Assembly (NCBI GenBank): GCA_040507895.1
Contig: JBEVNX010000239.1
Coordinates: forward strand, 1-10,138
DNA: 10,138 nucleotides
Direction of reading: 5' to 3'
DNA from: JBEVNX01 sp040507895
GTDB taxonomy: Bacteria > Desulfobacterota > Binatia > JACPRU01
Part shown: piece by piece, positions 1 through 7,998 of the stretch
Numbering within the stretch: position 1 is the stretch's first letter
How the letters are laid out: each line of letters opens with the position of its first letter
Made by a program: the position numbers and the translations under genes
Notes under the pieces: generated by a model
Told to the model about the DNA's origin: nothing
What the model saw: the letters and a program-made list of their open reading frames with translations, nothing else
Database searches by the model: none

Positions 1-2117
1 TGGCGCACTACGTCATCGCGATCATCGGCTTTTGGCTGCTGTCGCGCGTCCGAGGCCTTTCGCAAACGGCCGCAGTGATCGGCGCTCTCACGTTCGCGCT
101 GGGCGGCTTCCTCGTGTCGACGTTGAGCACCACCAACAATCTGCAGACGTGCGCTTGGGCTCCGTGGGCGGTGGCGCAGTGGATGCGCCGGGTCGAAGGT
201 CCCGCTGCGCGGCGCCACGTGTTCGACGCCCAGCTCGCGCTGGTTCTCGCGCTCCAGATCCTCGGCGGTGCGCCAGAGGTTCTGTTCTTGACGCTGTTCC
301 TGATGGGCGCCTGGACCGTCTACCAAGTCGCGGCGCAGCCCCGTAGGCTCTCGAAGCTCACTCTCGCGCTGTTGGGGACTGTCTTGCTGGCGGTGTCGCT
401 GACCGCGTTCCAGATCGCACCGACGATCGAATACGTCTCCCAATCCGCGCGACGCGGAGCGCTTCCCTACGGCGTGGTGAGCAGCTGGTCGCTCGAGCCC
501 GTGTCGCTTCTTCAGCTCGTGCTCCCCCCCACCGCCGCGGCCGAAGGCACCTCTGTGCCATTCCACGACTGGACGAGTCTCGAGACGACCGAGCCCTGGA
601 TCCGCAGCATCTACCTTGGAGTTGCGGCACTGTGCCTGATCGCCGCGGCGGTCGCTTCCGGAAGGGAGCGCGGGTTCTGGAGCGCCATGATCGTACTCTT
701 CATGGTGCTCGCGCTCGGCGCGCACACGCCCGTCTTTCGAGCGGCGTATGAGCTCTTCTCGTGGGGGCTCGGAAAGTTTCGCTTCCCGGCGAAGTTCTTC
801 TTCGTGGTGCATTTCTCGGCGGCGCTTCTCGCGGCCGAAGGCGCGGAGGCATGCTTCCGCGCCGACCGACGCGCGCTTCGGACGGCGGTCGCCGCGTCGG
901 CGACTCTCATCGCGCTAGCCGCATTCGTCTCGTACCTGCGCTGGCGCCATCCGGCGCTCTACCTCCAGAGCATCGCCGCCCTGAGCGGGCGGTCCGAGCC
1001 CATGACGACCTTCGTGCCCCTGGCGACGAGCGCGGCCGTCAATGCGCAGCGAGCGATGTCGCTCTTGGCCGTCTTCTCGGCGATCCTGGTGCTTCGCCGT
1101 ATGGAGATCATCGCCCCCGCGACGTCCGCGGGGTTACTGAGCGCTCTCGTCGCCGCAGATGTGGCAACGGCTCACCATCACCTGCATTCGTCGTTTTCGT
1201 GGAGCCGCTTGCGTGCGCGACCGCCCTTGGTCGATGTCGAGGAGTTGCGCCGGACGCACCAGCGGATCTTCCCGTACCAGACGTTCAGCGACGCGCTGCC
1301 CGGGGAGGCGCCGAAGCCGATCGCTGGCTTCGAGCACTGGGCATTTGTCCGAGACTACCGCGATCCCAACGCGACCGGGCCGGAGCTCCTTTGGCGCATC
1401 CAGCTCCTCGACCTGCCGATGGTCACGCGGGTGGGCACGCTCGGCGGCGTCGACGGCATCAGTCGGAGCTCGGACAATACGCTGCGGAGCGTGCTGAACG
1501 TCGTGCCGCGAGAGCGCGGCCTACAGCTCTTGCGCACCTTCGGCACCGCGTTTCTGATCGGCCCGGCCGCGCTCGATCTGCCGGATCTCGAGCCGCTTGC
1601 TTCCACACGAGCGATGCCGATCTACGGGTATCGAGTGCGGGATCCCGCGCCGGCTGTGTATCTCGCCTCTCGCTTGATTCTAGCCCCCTCCGATGTCGAG
1701 GCGTTCAATCGCATGATCTCCCCGGGGTTTCGCCCCGGTGCCGATGTGACGGTCGGCGAGCTCCCGGGAGGATGGAACGATGGCGAGGAAGTTCGTGCCG
1801 CGGGAGACGTGCGCGTGGCCGACTGGAGCGAAGAGCGAATCCGGCTGCGGGTCAGAACGGATGACAGGGCATTCTTGGTGGTCAATGATTCGTATTTCCC
1901 CGGCTGGGAAGCGCGAGTCGACGACGCGCCGAGCCGGATCTTTCGCGCGAATGTGCTCGTCCGAGGGGTGGTGGTGCCGGCGGGCGATCACGTCGTCGCT
2001 CTCTCGTATCGGCCGAGGTCGTTTCGCGTCGGTGTGATCGTCTCGATGCTGAGCGGCGGCGCGCTCGTGGCTGCATTCACACGGCGCTATCTTCTGTCGG
2101 GGCGGTCTACGGTTTGA
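1..2117 (+). CDS. YfhO-family polytopic membrane protein (GT-C type), 5'-truncated
   Basis: This is a partial gene whose reading frame is already open at base 3 and ends at TGA 2115-2117. A GTG at 75 is only an internal codon: the residues before it (AHYVIAIIGFWLL) align with residues about 103-115 of the complete paralogue at 5499-7895, so roughly 100 N-terminal residues lie outside the window. The visible part has many hydrophobic segments and family blocks shared with the two other copies: WSLEPVSLLQL, WIRSIYLGVAALCL, GKFRFPAKF (about base 771-797) and GVDGISRSSDN. A C-terminal extracytoplasmic beta-type region carries NDSYFPGW and RANVLVRGVVVPAG (about 1885-1980), followed by a last membrane segment. 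YfhO proteins of Bacillus and Listeria act in teichoic-acid glycosylation from undecaprenyl-phosphate sugars. A similar sugar transfer outside the membrane is inferred here, with unknown acceptor. Its stop overlaps that of the convergent glycosyltransferase gene by 11 bp. Confidence 0.92.
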   Translation, partial: AHYVIAIIGFWLLSRVRGLSQTAAVIGALTFALGGFLVSTLSTTNNLQTCAWAPWAVAQWMRRVEGPAARRHVFDAQLALVLALQILGGAPEVLFLTLFLMGAWTVYQVAAQPRRLSKLTLALLGTVLLAVSLTAFQIAPTIEYVSQSARRGALPYGVVSSWSLEPVSLLQLVLPPTAAAEGTSVPFHDWTSLETTEPWIRSIYLGVAALCLIAAAVASGRERGFWSAMIVLFMVLALGAHTPVFRAAYELFSWGLGKFRFPAKFFFVVHFSAALLAAEGAEACFRADRRALRTAVAASATLIALAAFVSYLRWRHPALYLQSIAALSGRSEPMTTFVPLATSAAVNAQRAMSLLAVFSAILVLRRMEIIAPATSAGLLSALVAADVATAHHHLHSSFSWSRLRARPPLVDVEELRRTHQRIFPYQTFSDALPGEAPKPIAGFEHWAFVRDYRDPNATGPELLWRIQLLDLPMVTRVGTLGGVDGISRSSDNTLRSVLNVVPRERGLQLLRTFGTAFLIGPAALDLPDLEPLASTRAMPIYGYRVRDPAPAVYLASRLILAPSDVEAFNRMISPGFRPGADVTVGELPGGWNDGEEVRAAGDVRVADWSEERIRLRVRTDDRAFLVVNDSYFPGWEARVDDAPSRIFRANVLVRGVVVPAGDHVVALSYRPRSFRVGVIVSMLSGGALVAAFTRRYLLSGRSTV

Positions 2118-4203
2118 GAACGGCGAAGAGGCCCCAGTCGCCGGTCTCGCCCGCGAGTCGGCGAAACCGAGCCGGATGGCTCTCCATCCAGGGGAGCTCG
2201 ATAGACGGGGGGCGGAAGCTCATGACCTCCGTAAAAGCCTGCTCACGGAGCTGAGCTTCCCAACGGACGAGGTCCGCAGTGCGGGCGTATTCGTCGTTGA
2301 GAGGGGCGAGACCGAAATGGTGGACGGCTCCGTCTCCGCTGACGGGTACGTAGAGCACTTGATTCTGAAAGGCGCGGCCGAGGAACGGATAGACGACCCA
2401 GTTGTCGAGATCCTGCCAGGGCCCGGAGGTTACCGCGATGCGATGCGCCCTTTGCGGCGGATCGACGATCGCCGCCGCTTCCAGCCAGTACGGATGGATC
2501 GGGTGAATGAGAAATTCCCTACGGAAGAGCTCGAAGCGCAAGTCATCACGAAGGATCTTCAACGCGAGCAACGCGAAGGTGAAGAGCGCAATGAGCGCGG
2601 CCGCGCGATATCCCGTCCGGACCGGCCACAGCACGATCCATCGAGCTGCGGCGACGCCGACCGCGAGACAAAGCAGCAGCACGACGAGCGCGCGTGCGCC
2701 GGGCGCCGAGAGGCCGTACGGAAGATACAGGAGCAGCTGAAAGAGGGTGCCTGCCAGGAGAAACAGAAAATAGGCCCGTCCGAAACGGGGAAGGAAGCGG
2801 CAGAAGGCGGCGCTCACGATGACGGACGGGAGCAAGGCTGGCAGCAGAAAGCGCACACCGCTCGAAGCGAACGAACGCCGCACCAACTCAAGGCCCGGCG
2901 CATGGTACGTGGCCCAGGTTGCGATGACCGTCGAACCGACGAGCAGCAGGCCGAGTCGATGGCGTCGCCAAAGGAACGGCCAAGCCGCGAAGGAGACGGC
3001 GACTGCGAGCATCGTCGTCAGGCCCGGGCCCATACGCTCATCCACAAGCGCCTGCCGAAGCTGGCCCCATTCCGACTCGCCGGGGGCCGCGGAGCCTGGC
3101 TGTTCCATGTACCATTCCATCTCCGGCGTGGCTTCACCGAGTCGCTTGCCGAGGAGCTCGATGGGAAGCGGCGAGAAGGGAAACCCAGTCTCCCGGTAGG
3201 CGTTCCAGGGCCAGGGGGCCAGAACCAACGCGAACAACGAAACCGCCGCGGCGGCGCGTGCGATACGAGTGGGGAGCGACGCCTGCAAGGTGATCACGCG
3301 CGCGACGCAGACGGCGAGCGCCAATGAGCTGATGGGGAAGAAGGGAAACTTGACGCTCGCGGCTACGCCCGACGCGCAAGCTGACAGATAGAAGGCTCCG
3401 AGCGAGCCGCGCTCGAGGAACCTGACTGCGAGCGCCAGCGCGGACACGGCCATCACGAGAAGCGCCGCCTCGACGTATCCGGCGCCAATCGAGATTCGCA
3501 AGGTGGGAACCACTAGTGCAAAGCCGGCGGCGGCCGATGCATACGGCTCGCGAATGCCGAGCTCCCTCGCGAGAGCGACGAGCGCGAAACCGAGCGCGAT
3601 CCACTCCACGGCATCCACTTCCATGGCGAGAAGATCGCTGTGGAAGAGGAGCATCGCCCAACTGGTGAAGACCTCGCCGCCCGCCCACATGTTCGGGTAG
3701 TACGACCAAGTTCCGGGGCCGTGCATCTCGAGCCGTCCGCTGTTTTGAACCCACATGGCCGCCTTCACTGCGTGATACGTAAGCGAATCCCAGGCGAGCG
3801 GCGGGAGAATCAGCGGGCGGACGACGATCGGTAGGCTCGCCGCGAAGAATGCGAGCACGAACCAACGTTGAGGGCTCCTCCGCAAGCGTCGTCGGACCCA
3901 GCGAAGGAACCTCGCGTCGCGGGCGAGCGATCGCCGCCATGAGCCGTCGGCGGCGCACCCGCCGAGCACGGCCGCCGTCAGCACACCGAGCAGCAGGGTC
4001 GCCCCGAGTAGATGGAAGGCGCCGAGCGCGGCCAAGAGGTGAAACGTCAGCGAGGCCAACCAGCCGGCGCTCGCGACGAGGCCGACCCAGCGAAGCATCG
4101 TCGGGACGTGCCCGAGCAGTCGAGAGGAGATCACGTAGCAGATGACGAACGCCTCGCCGACCAAGAGCTGCGCGAGCACGGCGCGCGCCAAGAAGTTCAG
4201 CAT
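2107..4203 (-). CDS. GT-C glycosyltransferase-like membrane protein (GT39/PMT_2-like)
   Basis: The frame codes for 698 residues, from ATG at 4203 to TAG at 2109-2107. About ten or more hydrophobic segments are visible (near residues 6-30, 40-80, 113-133, 197-260, 270-305, 315-332, 396-432, 452-545). The first large extracytoplasmic loop starts after residue 133 and contains AWDSLTYH (137-144), with Asp139 as the likely catalytic or metal-binding acid. W151 and Q153 and the stretch GTWSYYPNMW (164-173) follow. This is the layout of PMT_2/GT39-like enzymes, which move a sugar from a polyprenyl-phosphate donor to an acceptor on the outer face of the membrane. Residues about 555-698 form a mostly soluble tail with no motif I recognise. 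No good Shine-Dalgarno sequence precedes the ATG, but no earlier start is available. Donor and acceptor are unknown. It sits between a YfhO gene and the SGNH gene, which fits a surface-glycan role. Confidence 0.87.
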   Translation of the reverse strand: MLNFLARAVLAQLLVGEAFVICYVISSRLLGHVPTMLRWVGLVASAGWLASLTFHLLAALGAFHLLGATLLLGVLTAAVLGGCAADGSWRRSLARDARFLRWVRRRLRRSPQRWFVLAFFAASLPIVVRPLILPPLAWDSLTYHAVKAAMWVQNSGRLEMHGPGTWSYYPNMWAGGEVFTSWAMLLFHSDLLAMEVDAVEWIALGFALVALARELGIREPYASAAAGFALVVPTLRISIGAGYVEAALLVMAVSALALAVRFLERGSLGAFYLSACASGVAASVKFPFFPISSLALAVCVARVITLQASLPTRIARAAAAVSLFALVLAPWPWNAYRETGFPFSPLPIELLGKRLGEATPEMEWYMEQPGSAAPGESEWGQLRQALVDERMGPGLTTMLAVAVSFAAWPFLWRRHRLGLLLVGSTVIATWATYHAPGLELVRRSFASSGVRFLLPALLPSVIVSAAFCRFLPRFGRAYFLFLLAGTLFQLLLYLPYGLSAPGARALVVLLLCLAVGVAAARWIVLWPVRTGYRAAALIALFTFALLALKILRDDLRFELFRREFLIHPIHPYWLEAAAIVDPPQRAHRIAVTSGPWQDLDNWVVYPFLGRAFQNQVLYVPVSGDGAVHHFGLAPLNDEYARTADLVRWEAQLREQAFTEVMSFRPPSIELPWMESHPARFRRLAGETGDWGLFAVLKP

Positions 4204-4343
4204 GCGTTGGGCTTGCCGACGGCGACCCGCAGGCCGGGGTCAGACCGTGTCATCCACAGAAGGTAGCGGGCTCGCCGTGGGACTCACAAGCTGTTGGCCG
4301 CCGACTGGCCGGCGCGCGAGCGCTCCGATAGCCTGAGCTCCGG
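4204..4343. other. Divergent intergenic region
   Basis: These 140 bp separate two divergently read genes and must hold both promoters if the genes are transcribed from here. The stretch is GC-rich and I see no convincing -10/-35 pair on either strand. It contains GGGGTCAGACC (4236-4246), whose core GGTC-A-GACC is a short inverted repeat, and a clustered GGCCG repeat near 4296-4313. No conserved reading frame is evident. Confidence 0.6.
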
Positions 4344-5489
4344 GTGCGAGCACTGCGGAATCTCTCGCTGGTATCTCTCCCGGCCCTGCTCCTGACGTTC
4401 GCATTCCTCGAGCTCGTGGTCCTTCGACTCTGGGTGCCGGTCGACGACGTCCCGGTCGAACGATACGATCAGCCGACCGGGATTCTCCGCTATCGACCGA
4501 ACCAACAAGGCGTGACGTATCCCGACCGCGACATTCGCAACCCCGTCCCGTTCACCGTCAATGCCGACGGCTGGAACTCCATTCACCCACACTACGACCC
4601 CGGGCCCAGTGGTAAGCTTCGCGTCGCCGTCGTGGGCGATTCGTACGTCGCCGCGTTCGAAGTCGCTCCACGCGCGTCGCTCGCCGGGCAACTGGAGGCG
4701 CTACTCGGGCAAGACCATGCCGAGGTCTTCGCGCTCGGCATTCGCGGAGCGCCGCTTTCCGAATACCTGCAGATCGCCCGCTACGTCGTCGAGAAATACA
4801 GGCCCGACGCAGTGGTGATCGTCATCGTGCACAACGACTTCGACGAGTCCTATCGCCTCGCACCGGGGCGCTACACGCCCGCCTTTCTGCACCTCGCCGT
4901 CGACGGCGAGAACGTGGAAGAGATTCCGCCGCGCCCTTACCACGAACCGGCGCTGGAGACTTGGGTGCGAACCCGTTCGAGAACGTTTCGATTTCTGTTC
5001 TACCGTCTGGGATTGGGAAGTCAGCAGCTACGCAGCCTTTACGGCGCAGCGCCGGGACGCCCGCAACAGTTCGAAGCCAACGTCGATGTGCGCGGCTTGG
5101 CCGGAGAAGAGGAAAAGATGCGCAGGGTCGCGGGCTACGTCTTCGGTCAGCTCGCTCGGCTGGAGCGCTCCTCGGGAACCCGGTTCGTTCTACTCATGGA
5201 TGCTTCTCGCGACGCAATCTACGGGGGACGAGATCCGCGCGAGACGAGGGCGTACGTCATGAACCGGATAGCGGCCGAGGCAAGCGCCGGCGCGGGTTTG
5301 ACCTTCGTCGACCTGACGAGTGAATTCGAGCGCGACTACCGTGGCCATCATCTCCGATTCGAGTTCCCTCACGATGGCCACTGGAACGCGCGAGCCCAGG
5401 CGCTCGCGGCTCGGGAGGCGTGCCGTGCGCTGCGCACGCGGCTCGGAGAAGCGCGAATCGAATGCGGCGGCGAAGGCTCGGGACGCTGA
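4344..5489 (+). CDS. Membrane-anchored SGNH/GDSL-type hydrolase-like protein
   Basis: The frame codes for 381 residues from GTG 4344 to TGA 5487-5489. Residues about 8-30 are a hydrophobic signal anchor after a short basic start, so the rest should face the periplasm or exterior. The catalytic domain begins near residue 92: VAVVGDSY (95-101) supplies the nucleophile Ser100 (block I), GIRGAPLSEY (132-141) supplies the block II glycine, IVHNDFDES (161-169) supplies Asn164 (block III), and PHDGHWNARAQALAA (342-356) supplies Asp344/His346 (block V). All four SGNH blocks therefore appear present, and the enzyme is probably active as an esterase, deacetylase or O-acyltransferase-like protein. Its neighbours are membrane sugar transferases, so trimming or acylation of a surface glycan is a reasonable inference; the substrate cannot be told. 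The GTG start was chosen because it gives a complete anchor; the ribosome site is weak. It ends 9 bp from the convergent YfhO gene. Confidence 0.88.
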   Translation: MRALRNLSLVSLPALLLTFAFLELVVLRLWVPVDDVPVERYDQPTGILRYRPNQQGVTYPDRDIRNPVPFTVNADGWNSIHPHYDPGPSGKLRVAVVGDSYVAAFEVAPRASLAGQLEALLGQDHAEVFALGIRGAPLSEYLQIARYVVEKYRPDAVVIVIVHNDFDESYRLAPGRYTPAFLHLAVDGENVEEIPPRPYHEPALETWVRTRSRTFRFLFYRLGLGSQQLRSLYGAAPGRPQQFEANVDVRGLAGEEEKMRRVAGYVFGQLARLERSSGTRFVLLMDASRDAIYGGRDPRETRAYVMNRIAAEASAGAGLTFVDLTSEFERDYRGHHLRFEFPHDGHWNARAQALAAREACRALRTRLGEARIECGGEGSGR

Positions 5490-5510
5490 GGTTTTTCGTC
5501 ACCCGAGCCC
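5475..5510. terminator. Possible hairpin straddling two convergent gene ends
   Basis: GGCTCGGG (5475-5482) and CCCGAGCC (5502-5509) form a perfect 8-bp inverted repeat around a 19-nt loop that contains GTTTTT. Both arms lie inside the last codons of the two convergent genes and both stop codons lie in the loop. A two-way terminator is possible, but the T-run sits in the loop instead of after the stem, so this is not a textbook rho-independent terminator. Confidence 0.3.
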
Positions 5511-7895
5511 ACGCTTGCGAATGACAGCGATGGTGATGACCAGGAGCCCGAGCGTGACGATGGAAGCGAGGGCTCCGATCCGAAACGAATCGGGGCGGTA
5601 GAAGAAGCCGATCTGGTGGCGCCCCGGCGGGACGACGACGGCTCGCACGAGCACGTTGGCGCGCAAAATGTCCACGTCGACGCCGTCGAGTCGTGCGCGC
5701 CAGCCGGGGAAATAGGAATCGTTCAGTACCAGCAGGACCCGGCGGGGCGCTTCGACCTCTAGATCCAATCGCTCCGGGCGATTCGAAAGCACCGTCACGC
5801 GACCCGCATCGGTCGTGTCCAGCGGCGCGTTCTGCCAATCGGCGGGCAGCGCGGCGACGACGGCCTCTTGGCCGGGCCGGAAGTCGGCCGACGCGATCTG
5901 GTTGAACCCATCGCCATCCGTCGGGGCAGAACGCAACCGGCTCGCTAGGTAGGCCTTCGGGACCGGCTCCTGCAGCCGATAGACGAAGAAGGGGGACGGA
6001 GGGCGAACCTCGACTCGCTCGAGACCTTCCGGATCCTCGAGCGGCTCCAGGCCGATCAGGAACTCCGCCGAAAACGTCCGCAGCAGCTGGATCGCCTGTC
6101 GTCTCGAAGCGCCGCGCAGTACCTCGCGGAGCTGGTTGTCCGATTCGCGCGTGATGCCGTCGCTGCCGCTCAGCGTCTCCACATGCTCGATCATCGGCGC
6201 ATCGAGGAAGAGCGCCCGCCAGAGATGGCGATACATCTCCTCGAGGCCGGAGGCGGCCAATGAGCCGCGAGCCAGCGGCTCGAGACCGCGCAGAGGGCTC
6301 GGTGCGATCCCGTGCAGCGAATTCGCGACCGTCGAGTAGAGGAACACCCGGCGGTGCGAATCCCGTAGCCCGGCGACGTCGACGATCTTCGGTTGCTCGC
6401 GCAACCGCTGCCATGAGGTGCTGACGTTGAGGTGGCGATGCGCCGAGAAGAGGTCGGCGGCGACGAGCAGGACCACCAGGACCGCGAAGGGGAAGGGCCG
6501 GAGAAGATCCCGACGGCGCAGGAACAGAAGGAGAAGGAAAGTTCCCAGAATGGTCATGGCGCGGTGCGCCTTGGACGCGAGATCCGTTGCAAGTGGAACC
6601 AAGGCGGGGATCGGTGATGAGCCACCGCTCAACGTCGCGATCGTCAGCAGATAGAGATCCGGTCGCAGCCAGCGCAAGGCAGACAGGCCCGCAGCGACAG
6701 CAAACAGGGCTGCCGCGGCCGAGCGCGCCACGCGCCGCACGGAGCACTCCTCCCGGAAGAGTGCGTCGGCTGCTCGTGCCGCCAGCACAGCGGCCGCCAA
6801 GTGCACGAGAAAGACGAACTTCTCCGGATAGCGGAACTTGCCGAACAACGCGGGGAGCTCCCGGTAGAGAGCGGGAAGGACTGGAGCATGGCGGCCGAGA
6901 GCGAGTACGAGGCCCGCCACGATGAGCGCGCTCCAGCGCCACCGCTGCGGCATGACGCTCATTGCGGCGATCGCCAGAGCGAGCGGGACGAGGCCGACGT
7001 ACAGGCTTGCGAGCCATGGCGGCTCTCTCTCCAGCATCGGTCCGAGGCCGGTGCGCGCCGCTTCTGGGTCGAGCGACGCCGAGTGAGGAAGCAGCAGCTG
7101 AAACAGTGAGATCGGATCGAGAGACCAGGTGGTGACCTCGGCCAGTGGAAGCGCCGACTTGCGCCCCGAGCTGGCAATGTATTCGAGCGTCGGCAGTGTC
7201 TGCAGAGCGGTGAGACCGACGATGAACAGACCGCTGACGGCCAAGCCGAGCCAACGCGAGGCGGTGTTTTCGACGCGGCCGAACGTCGAGGCGAGGACCA
7301 TGAGAGCGGTCAGAAGAAGGATCTCCGGAGAGCCAGCCAGAAGCTGAATCGCCCCGACCACCGTCAATCCGACCCATGGACCGAGCGACGGAGCCGCGCA
7401 GTATCGATGCCAGAAGAAGAGAGCCCAAGGAGCCCATGACGATCCTTGAAGGTGATTGGTCAAGCTCATCAGCGAGACCATGAAGCCGCCGATGCCGAAG
7501 ACGAGGGAGCCGAGTCCTGCCGCGGCCGGTCCGAGGCCGATCTGTCGCAAGAATCCCCACATCCCGGCCGTGCCGAGCAGATAGTGCGCAAGAAGAAAGA
7601 GATCGAAAGCGCGCGGGAACGGCCACAACGCGAGCAGAAGATTGAGGGGATAGAGAGCGCTGTTCGCGAGACTCGCGAGCAGCGGCGTGCCCATGTAAAT
7701 GTACGGATTCCACAGCGGCAGCTCCCCGCGAGCGACTCGCTCGGCCAAGAGCTGCTTGTACGGCACGAAGAAGAACAGCGTGTCGCGCACGAGGGGGATG
7801 CGATCGGGCTCGAGGAGATCGATGAACGTCAGGATTACGACCGCCTCGGCGAGCAAGAGGTAAGCGAGAGAGCTTCGAGCGCGATCGGCTGTCAT
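5499..7895 (-). CDS. YfhO-family polytopic membrane protein (GT-C type), complete copy
   Basis: The frame codes for 798 residues from ATG 7895-7893 to TGA 5501-5499. A TTG two codons upstream (7901) is less likely because the G-rich tract GGGGGCGG would abut it, whereas it sits about 7 bases before the ATG. After one membrane segment (about residues 10-28), the first outer loop has LVRDTLFFFVPYKQLLAE with Asp38, the probable GT-C catalytic acid, then GELPLWNPYIYMGTP. About a dozen membrane segments follow, with family blocks WSLDPISLFQLLLP, GKFRYPEKF (near 355) and GSDGITRESDN (near 580). A C-terminal outer domain with NDSYFPGWRARLDG and RANVLVRAVVVPPG precedes the last membrane helix. This is the only YfhO copy fully inside the window and serves as the reference for the two partial ones. 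Sugar transfer to a surface polymer is inferred from characterised Firmicute YfhO proteins; donor and acceptor are unknown. Confidence 0.94.
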   Translation of the reverse strand: MTADRARSSLAYLLLAEAVVILTFIDLLEPDRIPLVRDTLFFFVPYKQLLAERVARGELPLWNPYIYMGTPLLASLANSALYPLNLLLALWPFPRAFDLFLLAHYLLGTAGMWGFLRQIGLGPAAAGLGSLVFGIGGFMVSLMSLTNHLQGSSWAPWALFFWHRYCAAPSLGPWVGLTVVGAIQLLAGSPEILLLTALMVLASTFGRVENTASRWLGLAVSGLFIVGLTALQTLPTLEYIASSGRKSALPLAEVTTWSLDPISLFQLLLPHSASLDPEAARTGLGPMLEREPPWLASLYVGLVPLALAIAAMSVMPQRWRWSALIVAGLVLALGRHAPVLPALYRELPALFGKFRYPEKFVFLVHLAAAVLAARAADALFREECSVRRVARSAAAALFAVAAGLSALRWLRPDLYLLTIATLSGGSSPIPALVPLATDLASKAHRAMTILGTFLLLLFLRRRDLLRPFPFAVLVVLLVAADLFSAHRHLNVSTSWQRLREQPKIVDVAGLRDSHRRVFLYSTVANSLHGIAPSPLRGLEPLARGSLAASGLEEMYRHLWRALFLDAPMIEHVETLSGSDGITRESDNQLREVLRGASRRQAIQLLRTFSAEFLIGLEPLEDPEGLERVEVRPPSPFFVYRLQEPVPKAYLASRLRSAPTDGDGFNQIASADFRPGQEAVVAALPADWQNAPLDTTDAGRVTVLSNRPERLDLEVEAPRRVLLVLNDSYFPGWRARLDGVDVDILRANVLVRAVVVPPGRHQIGFFYRPDSFRIGALASIVTLGLLVITIAVIRKRGLG

Positions 7896-7901
7896 GAGCA
7901 A

Positions 7902-7910
7902 CCGCCCCCG
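7902..7910 (-). promoter_or_regulatory. Ribosome-binding-like G tract for the complete YfhO gene
   Basis: On the minus strand GGGGGCGG lies about 7 bases before ATG 7895 and supports that start over TTG 7901. The preceding bases CCCGTTCGGG could pair with part of this tract in a very short hairpin. Confidence 0.35.
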
Positions 7911-7963
7911 AACGGGCTCGAGGAGAGGGCTGATTTCCGCAAAGGCCCGTGAGTCCGCGTATT

Positions 7964-7991
7964 TTGAACTCTCATGTGGAGCAGCTAGAGT
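7964..7991 (+). promoter_or_regulatory. Weak sigma-70-like promoter candidate
   Basis: TTGAAC (7964-7969) and TAGAGT (7986-7991) are each 4/6 matches to the -35 and -10 consensus with a 16-bp spacer. This would place a transcript start at or just before the ATG at 7999. The evidence is sequence resemblance only, and in GC-rich DNA such matches are often meaningless. Confidence 0.2.
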
Positions 7992-7998
7992 TTTGCAT

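Larger units (their letters stand above)
7896..7998. other. Divergent spacer between YfhO gene and phosphodiesterase remnant
   Basis: This is the non-coding stretch between the minus-strand YfhO start and the first ATG that could serve the + strand remnant. It includes the most AT-rich patch seen between genes (about 7960-7998), as expected of a promoter region. ACGGGC (7912-7917) and GCCCGT (7945-7950) form a loose inverted repeat. No conserved protein is encoded. Confidence 0.5.

Noticed and set aside
75..77. GTG 75 as the true start of the first YfhO gene.
   Set aside because: The frame is open to the window edge, and the upstream residues AHYVIAIIGF match the interior of the complete paralogue, so the gene starts outside the window.
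761..1864. A 367-residue + strand frame inside the first YfhO gene.
   Set aside because: It is Arg/Ala/Gly-rich low-information sequence; the frame coding for YfhO aligns with two paralogues over the same bases.
2176..3327. A 383-residue + strand frame antisense to the GT-C gene.
   Set aside because: The product is a highly charged Glu/Arg/Gln-rich string with no domain, whereas the opposite strand encodes a coherent membrane protein with a DSLTYH motif.
4250..4258. TCATCCACA, one mismatch from a DnaA box.
   Set aside because: It is a single site with no neighbouring boxes, AT-rich unwinding region or replication genes; a similar match occurs inside the GT-C gene by chance.
5257..7713. An 818-residue open frame on the minus strand overlapping almost all of the complete YfhO gene in another frame.
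   Set aside because: It is rich in Arg, Ser and Pro with no membrane segments or motifs, and extends antisense into the SGNH gene; this is the usual shadow frame of GC-rich coding DNA.
7893..7901. TTG 7901 as the start of the complete YfhO gene.
   Set aside because: It adds only two codons and would sit directly against the G-rich ribosome-binding-like tract; ATG 7895 has better spacing.
7446..7952. A 168-residue + strand frame opposite the start of the complete YfhO gene.
   Set aside because: It is a charged, motif-free antisense shadow of the conserved N-terminal loop region.
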